Shown one piece after another: positions 40,991 through 50,203 of a stretch of 64,000 nucleotides of DNA. Within the stretch, counting starts at the first letter, position 1. The number at the start of each line of letters is the position of its first letter. A program made the translations under genes and the position numbers. Under the pieces are notes generated by a model. It saw only the letters and a list, made by a program, of their open reading frames with translations, was not told the DNA's origin and did no database searches. This stretch comes from Salipiger pallidus (GTDB taxonomy: Bacteria; Pseudomonadota; Alphaproteobacteria; Rhodobacterales; Rhodobacteraceae): the NCBI RefSeq assembly GCF_014643635.1, contig NZ_BMJV01000006.1, positions 248,001 through 312,000 on the forward strand. The letters run 5' to 3'.

Positions 40991-43227
40991 AACCGCTGTC
41001 CTCCACCTACCGCCTGCAACTGCGCCAGGGCGTGGACTTTGACCGCGCCGTAGAGCTTCTTCCGCATATCGCCGGGCTGGGGGTGAGCCACCTCTACCTG
41101 TCACCGATCTTTACCGCCGAGCCGGGGTCGACCCACGGCTATGACATTGCCGACCCGACCGAGATTGACCCCGAGCTTGGCGGGCGCGAAGGCTTCACCC
41201 GTCTGTCCCGCACTGCGCGGCATGATTATGGAATCTTGCTGGTGCTGGACCTCGTGCCCAACCACACGGTGCTGAGCCCTGAAAACCCGTGGCTGTTCGA
41301 TGCGCTGCGGCACGGGGCCAAAAGCCATTATGCCGGGTATTTCGACATCGACTGGAGCCACGGCCTGATCCTGCCGATCCTGCCCGATCCCTTCGACGAC
41401 ATGGTCGCGGCAAAGGCGTTTACGGTGAACCGCGAAGAAGAGCGGCTGGAATGGGAGGGCGGCTGGCTGCCGCTGGCCCCGGGCACAGCAAGCCTTGACT
41501 GGGACGAGATGATGCGTGCCCAAAGCTGGCAGCTGCGTTTCTGGGAGCGTGAGCGGCGCAGACTGTCGCATCGGCGGTTCTTCAACGTGACCACGCTGAT
41601 CGGGATGCGGATCGAAGAGCCGCAGGTGTTCGACGCCATGATGGCCCTGCCGATCCAGCTGGTGCAGGAAGGGCTGGTGCATGGCTTGCGCATCGACCAC
41701 GTGGACGGCTTGGCGCAGCCCGGCGAATACCTCGGTCGCCTGCGCAAGGCCGTGGGCGACGGCGTGCCCATCTGGGTCGAGAAGATCCTCACCGGTGACG
41801 AGGACATGCCTGCGGACTGGTCCACGGAAGGGACCACCGGCTACGAGACATCGGACCGCATCTCCCGGCTGCTCACTGCCCCCGAAGGGCGCGAGACGCT
41901 CGACGCCTTCTGGCGCGAGGCTACCGGGGTGCAGGGTGACTACGAGGCGCTGTGCGTCGAGACGCGGGGCCTTATCCTCGACACCGACCTCGGCGCGGAG
42001 CTGACCGAAATGACCGCCCGCGCCGCCTCGGCCCTCGCGGAACGCGGCGAGCGGGAGCGTGACGCCGACGCCCTGCGCGGGGCAATCCGCGCGCTGCTGT
42101 GCAGTTTCCCGCAATACCGCAGCTATGTGACCCCGGACGGCGCCCGCGCCGAGGACGAGGCGCTGCTGAGCCAGACCTTTAGAGGTGCGGAAAAGCTGGG
42201 CTGCGATGACGGTGCGCTGACAGCGCTGCGCGGGCTGTTCGACGGTCCGGAAGGGCCGAAGACCCTGGCCTTCGTGACCCGGTTCCAGCAAGTGACCGGC
42301 GCCGTGGTGGCCAAGGCGCAGGAGGATACGGCGTTCTTCCGTTACACTCGCAATCTCGCCGAGTGCGAGGTCGGCTCCGAGCCTGACAGCCCCACGCTGA
42401 GCCCCGAGGACCTGAACGAGTGGGCACAGGCGCGGCTGACCCGCTGGCCCGTGGCGATGAACCTGGGTTCGTCGCATGACACCAAGCGGGCCGAGGACGC
42501 CCGCGCGCGGCTTGTCGCTATAACTCATCACCCCGAGGCGCTGCGGGCGCTATGGCAACACGCCGCGCCGCTGGCCTGCACCGGTGCGCCGCCCGCGCAC
42601 CTGCGCTGGTACATCCTGCAATCGGCACTCGCACTCTGGGAGCCGGGGCGTGAGGATCTGGGCGACCGGCTGGCCGCGCATCTTGAAAAGGCGATGCGCG
42701 AGGCGCGGCAGCTGTCCACTTGGACGGACCCAGACGAAGCCGCCGAACGGCAGGCCGCCGAGTTCGGCCGCGCCCTTCTTGACAGCTGGGAGACGACGCG
42801 CCCGCAGGCGCTGCAAACGCTGGTGGAGGCCGGGCATCGGCTGTCTCTGGTCCAGTTTTGTTTGCGCTGCCTGCTGCCGGGCATCCCGGACATTTACCAG
42901 GGAACGGAGTTCGGCAGCTTTGCCCTCACTGACCCCGACAACCGTGACCCGCTGGACCCGGAGCAGGCGCTTTCGGACTTCGGGCAGGAGAAACTGGCCA
43001 AGATTCGCTGCCTGCTGCGCCTGCGCCTGCGCGATCCCGAGTTCTTCATGCGGGCCGATTGCACCATTACCGAGGACGGTTCGGAGATCGAGCTGTGCCG
43101 CAGGCTGGGCACCGCGTGGCTGAAGCTGCGCTTCCGCCGCGATGGCGGAGCGATCGGGGGCAATTCCCCCGTGGTCGTCGAAAGCGACGGGCTTGGTGCA
43201 CCGTCATTCAAACGGATGACGGTCTAA
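40987..43227 (+). CDS. treY: Malto-oligosyltrehalose synthase TreY
   Basis: 746-residue GH13 enzyme that converts the reducing-end alpha-1,4 bond of maltodextrin to alpha-1,1. Characteristic: STYRLQLRQGVDFDRAVELL, LYLSPIFTAEPGSTHGYDI, VLDLVPNHTVLSPENPW, RRFFNVTTLIGMRIEEP, GLRIDHVDGLAQPGEYL, SSHDTKRAEDARAR and GIPDIYQGTEFGSFAL. The family is often 750-900 residues, so this is compact but complete. Converges with, and overlaps by 4 nt, the minus-strand CbiX-like gene. Confidence 0.96.
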   Translation: MKPLSSTYRLQLRQGVDFDRAVELLPHIAGLGVSHLYLSPIFTAEPGSTHGYDIADPTEIDPELGGREGFTRLSRTARHDYGILLVLDLVPNHTVLSPENPWLFDALRHGAKSHYAGYFDIDWSHGLILPILPDPFDDMVAAKAFTVNREEERLEWEGGWLPLAPGTASLDWDEMMRAQSWQLRFWERERRRLSHRRFFNVTTLIGMRIEEPQVFDAMMALPIQLVQEGLVHGLRIDHVDGLAQPGEYLGRLRKAVGDGVPIWVEKILTGDEDMPADWSTEGTTGYETSDRISRLLTAPEGRETLDAFWREATGVQGDYEALCVETRGLILDTDLGAELTEMTARAASALAERGERERDADALRGAIRALLCSFPQYRSYVTPDGARAEDEALLSQTFRGAEKLGCDDGALTALRGLFDGPEGPKTLAFVTRFQQVTGAVVAKAQEDTAFFRYTRNLAECEVGSEPDSPTLSPEDLNEWAQARLTRWPVAMNLGSSHDTKRAEDARARLVAITHHPEALRALWQHAAPLACTGAPPAHLRWYILQSALALWEPGREDLGDRLAAHLEKAMREARQLSTWTDPDEAAERQAAEFGRALLDSWETTRPQALQTLVEAGHRLSLVQFCLRCLLPGIPDIYQGTEFGSFALTDPDNRDPLDPEQALSDFGQEKLAKIRCLLRLRLRDPEFFMRADCTITEDGSEIELCRRLGTAWLKLRFRRDGGAIGGNSPVVVESDGLGAPSFKRMTV

Positions 43228-43952
43228 GCGTCTGGAATGGTGGCCTCGGCCCCCTGCCGTGCGATGCTTGTCGCGATCAGGCGGGGGGTGTCGGCCCAGG
43301 ACATGAAGGCGGGCAGCATCGGCCCGTCAAAGCCCGCGGCGGCCAGCCCTGCCGGCACGTCGTCTTCCATGTGTCCCGACTGCTGGGCGAAATAGGGCAG
43401 GCAGACCGCCTGTCCCATGCCCTGTGCCACATCCTTGAGGAAAGGTGGCTGTTCGATGAACCCTGTGCGAGTGGTGGTGAACCCCATGGCCGATTGCAGC
43501 GTGCGGGCAAAGGCATAGGCGCTGTCGGCGCTGGTGCGCGACACGTTGCTGCCATGGGCGGCCACGATCAGGCCGGTCTTCGACGCCTCCCACCCATGCT
43601 GGTCCAGAAGCGCGCCAAGCTCACGCTGCGCGGACACCGCAAGGTCCGGCTCCACCCCGAACGGTTCGAGCATTCGCAGCCCCATGGCCCGCGCTTTCTT
43701 GGCCAGAACCTGCCCGGTGAACCAGCCGCGGGCCATGAAGAAAGGGTAGATCACTGGCGATCCGAGCCGCGCCACCTCGGACTCGAGCCTCCCTTTGTCG
43801 GCAAGCGTGGCGCTGCCGACCTCCCAATCGTCAAGGCGTTCGGACACGCGGGCGGCAAGATCTGCCAGCGCGGCCTCCTGTTCGGGGGGATCGGAGGGGC
43901 TGCCATGAGAGACCAGGACGGCCGAGCGGCTGAACACTGCGCTCTGAGTCAT
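43224..43952 (-). CDS. CbiX/SirB-like sirohydrochlorin chelatase-family protein
   Basis: 242-residue cytoplasmic protein with two CbiX-like halves. The first starts AVLVSHGSPSDPPEQEAAL with the chelatase SHGS strand, the second GLIVAAHGSNVSRTSADSAYAFA. Metal-binding histidines are plausible in SHGS and AHGSN. The start at 43952 is preferred; the upstream in-frame ATG (44015) adds 21 proline-rich residues. No cobalamin or sirohaem gene is adjacent, so the substrate is open. Confidence 0.83.
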   Translation of the reverse strand: MTQSAVFSRSAVLVSHGSPSDPPEQEAALADLAARVSERLDDWEVGSATLADKGRLESEVARLGSPVIYPFFMARGWFTGQVLAKKARAMGLRMLEPFGVEPDLAVSAQRELGALLDQHGWEASKTGLIVAAHGSNVSRTSADSAYAFARTLQSAMGFTTTRTGFIEQPPFLKDVAQGMGQAVCLPYFAQQSGHMEDDVPAGLAAAGFDGPMLPAFMSWADTPRLIATSIARQGAEATIPDA

Positions 43953-44157
43953 AGGGGGCACGGGCTCCTTGCATTGGGGCGACGGGTCGACGCGGCGCGG
44001 CGCCCCGGGGATCACGAGGCTATAACGATTCGCACCGGAAGGTCGCTTTTGGTCATGTAATTATTTGGCGCGTTCGGACAAGCTGCCTTCTGGCGGTCGG
44101 CGGGAACCGGCTTCGCAGGACGGGCGTTTGACCTGAATGTCCAGACAGGAGGCATCG

Positions 44158-45114
44158 GTGCCAGATCTTCCCCGCATGTGCGTGATCCTCAACGAACGCT
44201 CCGGCGATCACGCCGAGGGCGAAAGCCGCCGCGACAGGATGCAGCGACTGATGGCCGAGGCCGGGATCGACGCCGAAGTGGTCAGCCCCGGCAAGGTCGA
44301 CGACCTTGTGGCCACCTCCCGCGATGCCCTGCGCCGCACTGGCGCGGGCATGCTGGTGGCTGCTGGCGGCGATGGCACCATCGCTGCCGTCGCCGCCGCT
44401 GCCCACGACGAGGGTGTGCCCATGAGCGTCATTCCCCAGGGCACGTTCAACTATTTCGCCCGGGGTTTGGGCATTCCCGAAGAGATGGAGGGCGCCATCG
44501 AGGCGATGGCGGGCGGGCGGTTCATTGAGATGCCGCTGGGCGAGGTCAACGGCGAGGTTTTCCTCAACAACTCCAGCCTCGGGATCTACCCGCTGATCCT
44601 GCAGCGCCGAGAAGGCATCTACAGGCGTTGGGGACGGTCCCGCGTGGCGGCTTACTGGTCGGTGCTGCTGGCACTCTTCGGCTTCCGCCGCCCTCTCAGG
44701 CTTCGTATGACCATCGACGGCACCCAACACACGCTGCGCACAGCGATGGTCTTTGTCGGTAGCAGCGCCTACCAGCTTGATCTGTTCAAGCTCGACGGGG
44801 CGGATGCCGTTCGGAACGGCGGCTTTGCCATCTTCACCTCGAAGGGGCAGAGCAGCATGGATCTTGTCCGCACTGCGCTGAAGCTGGCGGGCGGCGCCGC
44901 ACGGAAGGGCGAGGATTACGAATTCTGGACTGGCCGCGACATCCGCATCGAGATGAAGCGCAAGCGCGCCCTCGTGGCCCGTGACGGCGAGAAATCCCTG
45001 ATGCAGCCCCCCATCCACATCCGCATGCGCGACCTGCCGCTGCGGGTGCTCGTGCCGCAAAGCGCCGAGATTTCCGAAACCCCCTCAAACAAGGACGCCG
45101 CCGCAGCAGAATGA
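44158..45114 (+). CDS. Diacylglycerol kinase-family lipid kinase
   Basis: 318-residue lipid kinase (DAGK catalytic domain): VILNERSGDHAEGESRRDR, nucleotide motif AAGGDGTIAAVA, VIPQGTFNYFARGLGIP, FLNNSSLGIYPLI. The start is most likely GTG at 44158, five bases after AGGAGG (44147-44152); an ATG at 44137 would put that site inside the gene. The stop overlaps the phosphoesterase gene by ATGA, suggesting a joint role in lipid-phosphate metabolism. Confidence 0.9.
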   Translation: MPDLPRMCVILNERSGDHAEGESRRDRMQRLMAEAGIDAEVVSPGKVDDLVATSRDALRRTGAGMLVAAGGDGTIAAVAAAAHDEGVPMSVIPQGTFNYFARGLGIPEEMEGAIEAMAGGRFIEMPLGEVNGEVFLNNSSLGIYPLILQRREGIYRRWGRSRVAAYWSVLLALFGFRRPLRLRMTIDGTQHTLRTAMVFVGSSAYQLDLFKLDGADAVRNGGFAIFTSKGQSSMDLVRTALKLAGGAARKGEDYEFWTGRDIRIEMKRKRALVARDGEKSLMQPPIHIRMRDLPLRVLVPQSAEISETPSNKDAAAAE

Positions 45115-45950
45115 CCCGCGTTGCCCATATATCCGACCTTCACTTCGGTCGCACCGACCTTGAACTTCTCGACCCGCTGATCGAGGCGGTAAACGGTGCG
45201 AAGCCCGACCTCGTGGCCGTGACCGGCGATTTCACCCAGCGCGCCCGGCGCAGCCAGTACGAACAGTCGCGCGCCTTTCTCGAACGGCTGAACGCGCCGT
45301 GGCTGGCGGTTCCGGGCAATCACGATGTGTCGCTGGACAACCTCTTCCTGCGGTTCTTCCGCCCCTATGGCCGTTACCGTGAGCATATCACCCGCGAGAT
45401 GTTCCCCGTTCACCATGCAGATGGGCTCGTTGCGGTGGGACTGAACACCGTGGACCGCTTCCGCTGGCAGCGAGGCAAGGTGCGCTGGCGGCAGATGCGC
45501 CAGGCGTGCAAGATCTTTTCGGAAACAGATCCGGACACCATCTGCATGGTGCTGGCGCATCATCCGTTCGAACAGGACGATGACGTCAAGAAAAGCCTCA
45601 TGCGGGACGCGGACAAGGCGATCGAACGGTTTTCGGAATGCGGCGCGCATCTCGTGCTGTCGGGCCACCTGCATCGCTGGCGGGCCGAGCCTTTCCTGTC
45701 GCGCAAAAATGGCAGAAAGGTGCTTCAGATCCACGTGGGGACGGGGTTGTCGACGCGTCTACGCGGGCAGGAGAACGATTTCGCAATCCTTGATCTCGAA
45801 GGGTCCGAGGCGCGGGTGACGCGCATGGTCGCACGCGACCGCCGCTTCGCGAGCGCCGGCACGAGGCTGTTCCGCTTCGGCGAAACCGGTTGGCGGGAAG
45901 ACGGTAAAGAAGACAGAGGTGAAGGCGACGGCCAGCGCGCCACCGGCTGA
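45111..45950 (+). CDS. Calcineurin-like metallophosphoesterase
   Basis: 279-residue cyclic-nucleotide-phosphodiesterase-like enzyme. Metal motifs: ISDLHFG (D-x-H), VTGDFTQ (GD), VPGNHDVS (GNHD), VLAHHPFE (H) and SGHLHRW (GHxH). The C-terminus is lysine/glycine/glutamate-rich and probably disordered. Coupled to the lipid kinase gene; substrate not assignable. Confidence 0.92.
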   Translation: MTRVAHISDLHFGRTDLELLDPLIEAVNGAKPDLVAVTGDFTQRARRSQYEQSRAFLERLNAPWLAVPGNHDVSLDNLFLRFFRPYGRYREHITREMFPVHHADGLVAVGLNTVDRFRWQRGKVRWRQMRQACKIFSETDPDTICMVLAHHPFEQDDDVKKSLMRDADKAIERFSECGAHLVLSGHLHRWRAEPFLSRKNGRKVLQIHVGTGLSTRLRGQENDFAILDLEGSEARVTRMVARDRRFASAGTRLFRFGETGWREDGKEDRGEGDGQRATG

Positions 45951-45971
45951 TTGCCGGGCCCGACGCGAGGC

Positions 45972-46580
45972 TCAGAACTGGATGACGCCGGTCGCGAACA
46001 GCGGTACAAGAATAGCCCCGCCGATCACGGTGCTGCCAATCAGGGCAAACAGGCCATCGCGCGCCAGAAGCGCGGTGGCCAGAAGCACCACTGCACTGCC
46101 CAGCAGAGACGAAGAGAACGGCACGAGTTCAAGGAATGGCATCGCCGCGCCGCACAGGAAGCACAGCAGTTGAAGCCACTTGCGCGCCGGGGCCGAGGTC
46201 ATCAGCCCGAACCGTGCGCGCGCCTTGCGGTCCAGCCAGTCACTCAGTTTGCGCAGCTTGCCGATGGCGTTGCGGGCTTTTTCGCCATCAATCCTGCGGC
46301 GCATCAGCAGGTCGGGCAGCCACAGGTGCCGCCGGGAGACCAGCATCTGCGCAGAGATGAAAGCAATCAGCAGTCCGCAGATCGTCGAGAAGACCGGAAT
46401 GCCCGACAGTGGTGACACCACCAGCAGAGCGGGAACCATCAGCGCCGGGAGAAAGGAGCTTTCGCCGAACTCCTCAATCACCTCGCGCAGGCTGACGCTG
46501 TCGCGCTCGGCAATGCCCGCAAGACGATCGACGATCTCGCCGACCGGGCGGGGCTGTGCCTCCACATCCTGCATTGTCAT
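45972..46580 (-). CDS. ExoD-family membrane protein
   Basis: 202-residue membrane protein of the exopolysaccharide synthesis ExoD family: EIVDRLAGIAERDSVSLREV, LPALMVPALLVVSPLSGIP, HLWLPDLLMRRRI and four hydrophobic segments, including the C-terminal GLFALIGSTVIGGAILVPLF. The start at 46580 has GGGAGA about ten bases upstream; longer starts at 46595 or 46640 are less likely. Convergent with the phosphoesterase gene. Molecular function of the family is unknown. Confidence 0.88.
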   Translation of the reverse strand: MTMQDVEAQPRPVGEIVDRLAGIAERDSVSLREVIEEFGESSFLPALMVPALLVVSPLSGIPVFSTICGLLIAFISAQMLVSRRHLWLPDLLMRRRIDGEKARNAIGKLRKLSDWLDRKARARFGLMTSAPARKWLQLLCFLCGAAMPFLELVPFSSSLLGSAVVLLATALLARDGLFALIGSTVIGGAILVPLFATGVIQF

Positions 46581-47010
46581 CTGGTGATCTCCCATCTTCC
46601 ACGGACCCAATGCACGGTGAGGCTGCCGGGTTCCAGCCACAATCGGCGTCCCTGAGCGATAGATGGGGCGCGGATGCCCACATGGAAGGGGGAGTGCGGT
46701 CGTGCTCCGTTCCGCCGCATTGTCGGCGCGGTGTGGGAATGGCCAGGGGGCGATAGACCGCCAAGATGGTCAGAGGGACCAAAAGCGCGAGATATGCGTG
46801 CGTGATGTGAGGTTTGCGGAGCCTCCAAGCCTGCGACGCGAACTGCAGGACGGCCGCAGCTTGGGCAGGAAGCCCGGATCGTCGGCATTAAAATGATCTT
46901 CAGAGCAGGTCGGGTTTGCCCGGAGCGCGCGGCGGAATACCTTGGCAATTACATTTAAGGTTTCTGAATCTCCTCAGGAACATTCCTCTCTGGAACGGAG
47001 TTCCAAAGTA
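46581..47010. other. 430-bp divergent intergenic region
   Basis: Between exoD-like and AI-2E genes, whose promoters should lie here. Short open frames on both strands have no recognisable family. The segment 46940-47000 is comparatively AT-rich (ATTACATTTAAGG) and could hold the promoter of the rightward gene. Nothing else identified. Confidence 0.4.
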
Positions 47011-48066
47011 ATGAAACGTTCTTCCGTCGTGTCCGATCCCACTGTCCGCATCGCCGCGACGATCACCGCGACTGGCGTGGTGCTTTATACGCTCATGGTC
47101 GCGCAGGACGTTTTTGCGCCGCTGGTGCTGGCCATCGTCGTGGGGATCATCTTTGCCCCCCTCGCAGACCGGCTCGAGCGGCTGAAACTGCCGCGCGGAC
47201 TTGTGGCGTTCAGCCTGATCGTGAGCATTTTCTTCCTTCTGGCGGCGCTGGCCTACCTGATCGAACCCTACATCACCGCAGTCATCGACCGGCTGCCGTC
47301 GATCAAGTACGAGATCCGCAAGCTTCTGTTCGAATACCGAGGCCTGATCCAGGGCTTTGATGCAATGAACCGCGAGGTCGAAGAAGCTCTTGGGGCTGCC
47401 GCCGACGCCGAGCGCGAGGCACTGTCGGACATGCCCAGCCTCACCGACGCGATCTTCCTCGCACCTTGGATCCTTGCCCAGGCGCTGATCTTTTTCGGGG
47501 CGCTGTTCTTCTTCCTGCTGACCCGCAACGACATCTACCACTGGGTGTCGAGCCGCATCGGCAGCGGGACCGACACGCCGATGATCCTGTCGCGCCTGCG
47601 CGCGGCAGAGGACACGGTGGCCCGCTACTTCGCAGCGATTTCGGTGGTGAACACGGGGCTTGGGTTCGGTGTCGGCGCTGCCCTGATGGCCATCGGAACG
47701 CCGGGCGCGGTGGTCTGGGGCATTGCCGCGACGCTGCTGAATTTCGTACTGTATCTGGGCCCGGTAGTGATGGCAGCGGGGCTGCTTCTGACCGGTATCG
47801 TGGCCTTTGACGGGCTGATGACCTTTGCGCCCATGGCCATTTACCTTACCTTGAATATGACCGAAGCACAGTTCGTGACCCCGGCTCTGGTGGGCCGCCA
47901 TGTGCAGATCAACCCGTTCTTGGTCTTCGTGTCGCTGGTGTTCTGGCTGTGGCTCTGGGGGCCGCTGGGCGGCATCGTTGCCATCCCGGTGACGCTGGTG
48001 ATGATGCGCCTTCTGGACATCGTGGGGGACCGGTCGGAAAGCCGCGCGGCCATCCGTACGGCCTGA
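47011..48066 (+). CDS. AI-2E family transporter
   Basis: 351-residue inner-membrane protein of the AI-2E/TqsA/PerM family with about eight hydrophobic segments. The FVTPALVGRHVQINPFLVFVS motif and WLWLWGPLGGIVAIPVTLV end are diagnostic. The start at 47011 (ATG after GGAACGGAG) is preferred over a TTG 23 codons upstream. Transport substrate in this group is uncertain; several members are ion exchangers or exporters. A UUCG-loop terminator follows. Confidence 0.92.
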   Translation: MKRSSVVSDPTVRIAATITATGVVLYTLMVAQDVFAPLVLAIVVGIIFAPLADRLERLKLPRGLVAFSLIVSIFFLLAALAYLIEPYITAVIDRLPSIKYEIRKLLFEYRGLIQGFDAMNREVEEALGAAADAEREALSDMPSLTDAIFLAPWILAQALIFFGALFFFLLTRNDIYHWVSSRIGSGTDTPMILSRLRAAEDTVARYFAAISVVNTGLGFGVGAALMAIGTPGAVVWGIAATLLNFVLYLGPVVMAAGLLLTGIVAFDGLMTFAPMAIYLTLNMTEAQFVTPALVGRHVQINPFLVFVSLVFWLWLWGPLGGIVAIPVTLVMMRLLDIVGDRSESRAAIRTA

Positions 48067-48094
48067 CCCGACATTGCCATGCAGGCTATCGATT

Positions 48095-48117
48095 GGGCGC
48101 CTTCGGGCGCCCTTTTT
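48095..48117 (+). terminator. Rho-independent terminator with UUCG tetraloop
   Basis: GGGCGCC-TTCG-GGCGCCC followed by TTTTT, 29 bp after the AI-2E gene stop. A textbook intrinsic terminator. Confidence 0.95.
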
Positions 48118-48322
48118 CATGCCCGCTGTCCGAGAGACATCCGCCCGTCACCCCATGTCCGCCGCTCGTCCGCCCAAGAAAAAGCCCCGCTCTCCAGGGA
48201 GGAAGAGCGGGGCGACCAGGTGCGTGTCACTGAGGGAAGTCGGGACAGGGACGTGACACGCTTAGGGACAGGACAACAGGCGTCCTTGAGAACAGAACCC
48301 ATGCGCGGCGGCTCAGTTCCGA

Positions 48323-49246
48323 TTAGCCGAAAATTTTCTGGTTCTTCTTGCGAATGCGCTCGATCTCACCGTTAAGCTGCGCGCCCAGAAGGGTGACCAG
48401 CGCACTCACGTAGAACCATGTGAGAAGGGCGACCACGGCACCGAGCGATCCATAGACCTCGTTGAGGCGATCGAAGTTCCGCACGTAGGTGGTCAGCGCC
48501 CAGGATCCCGCAGCCCAGCCCAGAAGGGCAAAGAGCGCGCCGGGCGTGAACCAGCGCATGCGCGCATCGCGGCGGTTGGGGCCGTAGCGGTAGAGAAGGG
48601 CGATGGCGAAGAACACTACCCCGAGCAGCACCAGCCACTTGACGATGACCACGGCAAGCTCGACCCCGCCGGGAAGCCTCAGCATATTGAGGGCGGCGGG
48701 GATGATGACCACCGCGGCGAAGGCGACCAGCGCTACCAGCACGAGCAGCGCGGTGAGCATCACCGCAACGGCCATGCGGCGGATGGCATTGCCCCGGTGA
48801 GGCGTGTCGTTGACGGCGTTCAGGCCCCGGATCAGCGCCGCGACCGAGGCGCGCGAGGACCATATCGCCAGCACGATCGACACGACCGAGGTCCATTGCA
48901 GGGTGGACCGGTTCGCTGTGATCAGCTGGCCCACTTGGTCCGAAAGCAAGCTGTAGGCATTTTCCGGCATCACTTCCTGCATCATCGCCATCTGATCGGA
49001 GATGACCGCCGGATCGGCCCAGTAACCCCAGATGGCGATCACGGCAGACACGGCGGGGAACAGCGACAGGAAGGCGTAGAATTCCACGCCGGCCGCGATC
49101 AGTCCGAGGTTGCGTTGGTCCATCTTTTGCCATGTGCCCCAAAGCGCATGCAGCCAGTCCCAGGCCGTAAGCTTGGCCGGGTCGCGGATCTCAGGAGTGA
49201 AGGGGGGCTCGGTCGTGTCCGGGCCGGTCGTGCCGGTATCAGTCAT
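48323..49246 (-). CDS. YihY/BrkB-family membrane protein
   Basis: 307-residue inner-membrane protein with six hydrophobic segments. Family features: LIAAGVEFYAFLSLFPAVSA, LAIWSSRASVAALIRGLNAV, NRRDARMRWFTPGALFA and VYGSLGAVVALLTWFYVSAL, then LLGAQLNGEIER. The N-terminus is proline/threonine-rich and the C-terminus lysine-rich. Function of the family is unresolved. Confidence 0.93.
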   Translation of the reverse strand: MTDTGTTGPDTTEPPFTPEIRDPAKLTAWDWLHALWGTWQKMDQRNLGLIAAGVEFYAFLSLFPAVSAVIAIWGYWADPAVISDQMAMMQEVMPENAYSLLSDQVGQLITANRSTLQWTSVVSIVLAIWSSRASVAALIRGLNAVNDTPHRGNAIRRMAVAVMLTALLVLVALVAFAAVVIIPAALNMLRLPGGVELAVVIVKWLVLLGVVFFAIALLYRYGPNRRDARMRWFTPGALFALLGWAAGSWALTTYVRNFDRLNEVYGSLGAVVALLTWFYVSALVTLLGAQLNGEIERIRKKNQKIFG

Positions 49247-49418
49247 GGGCTGCGATCATGGGCCGCGCTTGCCAGCCCGTCAACGCAGGGTCGGGGCAAC
49301 TGCGCTGATCGCTCCAATTAGCGGCAAATCTGCACCTCAACTGCTCTTTAAAGCGAATCCGGTGCTTTCAGACGGCAGGGAATGCCCCCTGCACCGTTTC
49401 TGCACTGGAGCACCTGAG

Positions 49419-50006
49419 ATGCCTTATCCCGTAACGGGGCGCCCCGAGCGCCCTGCGGTCCTGTTCGCCCTGTCCTCATGGCAGTCTTCATGTCTGCGTG
49501 CGCAGCTGTGCAGATGTCTGTCCGCGGGTCTCGCGTTTGCCCTTGCGCTATGTTCGGTTCTGGCCGTGGTGCCGCCCGCAAGCGCGCAGGGCTATGCGCC
49601 CTATACCGTCGTCGGCGGCACCACGGCGTCCGCCCGGGGCGGCGTGCGGGTGATCGGCAATGACAGCGGTGGCCGTCTGCGCGCCCGGTTTGCCGAGATC
49701 CGCCAGATCCGGTCCCGCGGCGACCGGATCGAGATCCGTGGCAGCTACTGCATGTCCTCGTGCACGCTTTATCTCGGCGCAGGGAATGTCTGCGTCAGCC
49801 CGGCCACCCGCTTTGGCTTTCACGGCCCAAGCTACAAGCACCGCAAGATCGGGGCCAATCAGTTCGACTACTGGTCACGCCGGATGGCCACCTACTACCC
49901 GCCGCAAATCTCGAGCTGGTTCCTGACCCGGGCGAGGTACGTCAAAAAAGGCTACCTCGAACTCAGCGGTGCCGATCTGATCCGCATGGGCGTGCGCGCC
50001 TGCTGA
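49419..50006 (+). CDS. Short exported ClpP/crotonase-like protein
   Basis: 195 residues. A long n-region precedes a signal-like hydrophobic core (LSAGLAFALALCSVLAVVPPASAQ), so the mature protein begins near residue 57. The mature part has IEIRGSYCMSSCTLYLGAG and VCVSPATRFGFHGPSY, which resemble the active-site strand and following beta-turn of periplasmic ClpP-like proteins (COG3904 type: CxSAC..FL..G, then RLGFH). Here the nucleophile position would be a serine in SYCMSSC. It is shorter than that family and catalytic status is unclear. Confidence 0.68.
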   Translation: MPYPVTGRPERPAVLFALSSWQSSCLRAQLCRCLSAGLAFALALCSVLAVVPPASAQGYAPYTVVGGTTASARGGVRVIGNDSGGRLRARFAEIRQIRSRGDRIEIRGSYCMSSCTLYLGAGNVCVSPATRFGFHGPSYKHRKIGANQFDYWSRRMATYYPPQISSWFLTRARYVKKGYLELSGADLIRMGVRAC

Positions 50007-50011
50007 GTGGG

Positions 50012-50031
50012 GCGGGCACGGCTTTGCCCGC
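50012..50031 (+). terminator. Hairpin after the ClpP-like gene
   Basis: GCGGGCA/TGCCCGC with a 6-nt loop, 6 bp after the stop; followed by a mixed, only weakly U-rich sequence. Probable terminator. Confidence 0.55.
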
Positions 50032-50090
50032 GATTGTCTGGTTCCGGTCAGTCGGGCACAGTTGCTCGCTTCTGGTCGCCCGCTCTTTAT

Positions 50091-50203
50091 CCTCTAGCCT
50101 GGTTCACTCGGCCTGAAACACTCGGTCTGCGGTCACCTGGCCTTAGACACTCGGCCCGAGTTACTCAGCATGGGTCTATCGGCCTTGGTCACTCGGTTTC
50201 GGC
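50091..50203. repeat. 14-bp minisatellite after the MORN gene
   Basis: About eight units with a 14 (once 15) bp period starting at 50091, 50105, 50119, 50134, 50148, 50162, 50176 and 50190; consensus CACTCGGCCTNNGT, with units of varying decay. The last unit overlaps the final codons and stop of the minus-strand MORN gene; the rest lie in its 3' flank. Confidence 0.75.

Noticed and set aside
50091-50203. CRISPR or plasmid iterons
   Set aside because: Unit length of 14 bp, no spacers, no cas or replication genes nearby; best described as a minisatellite.
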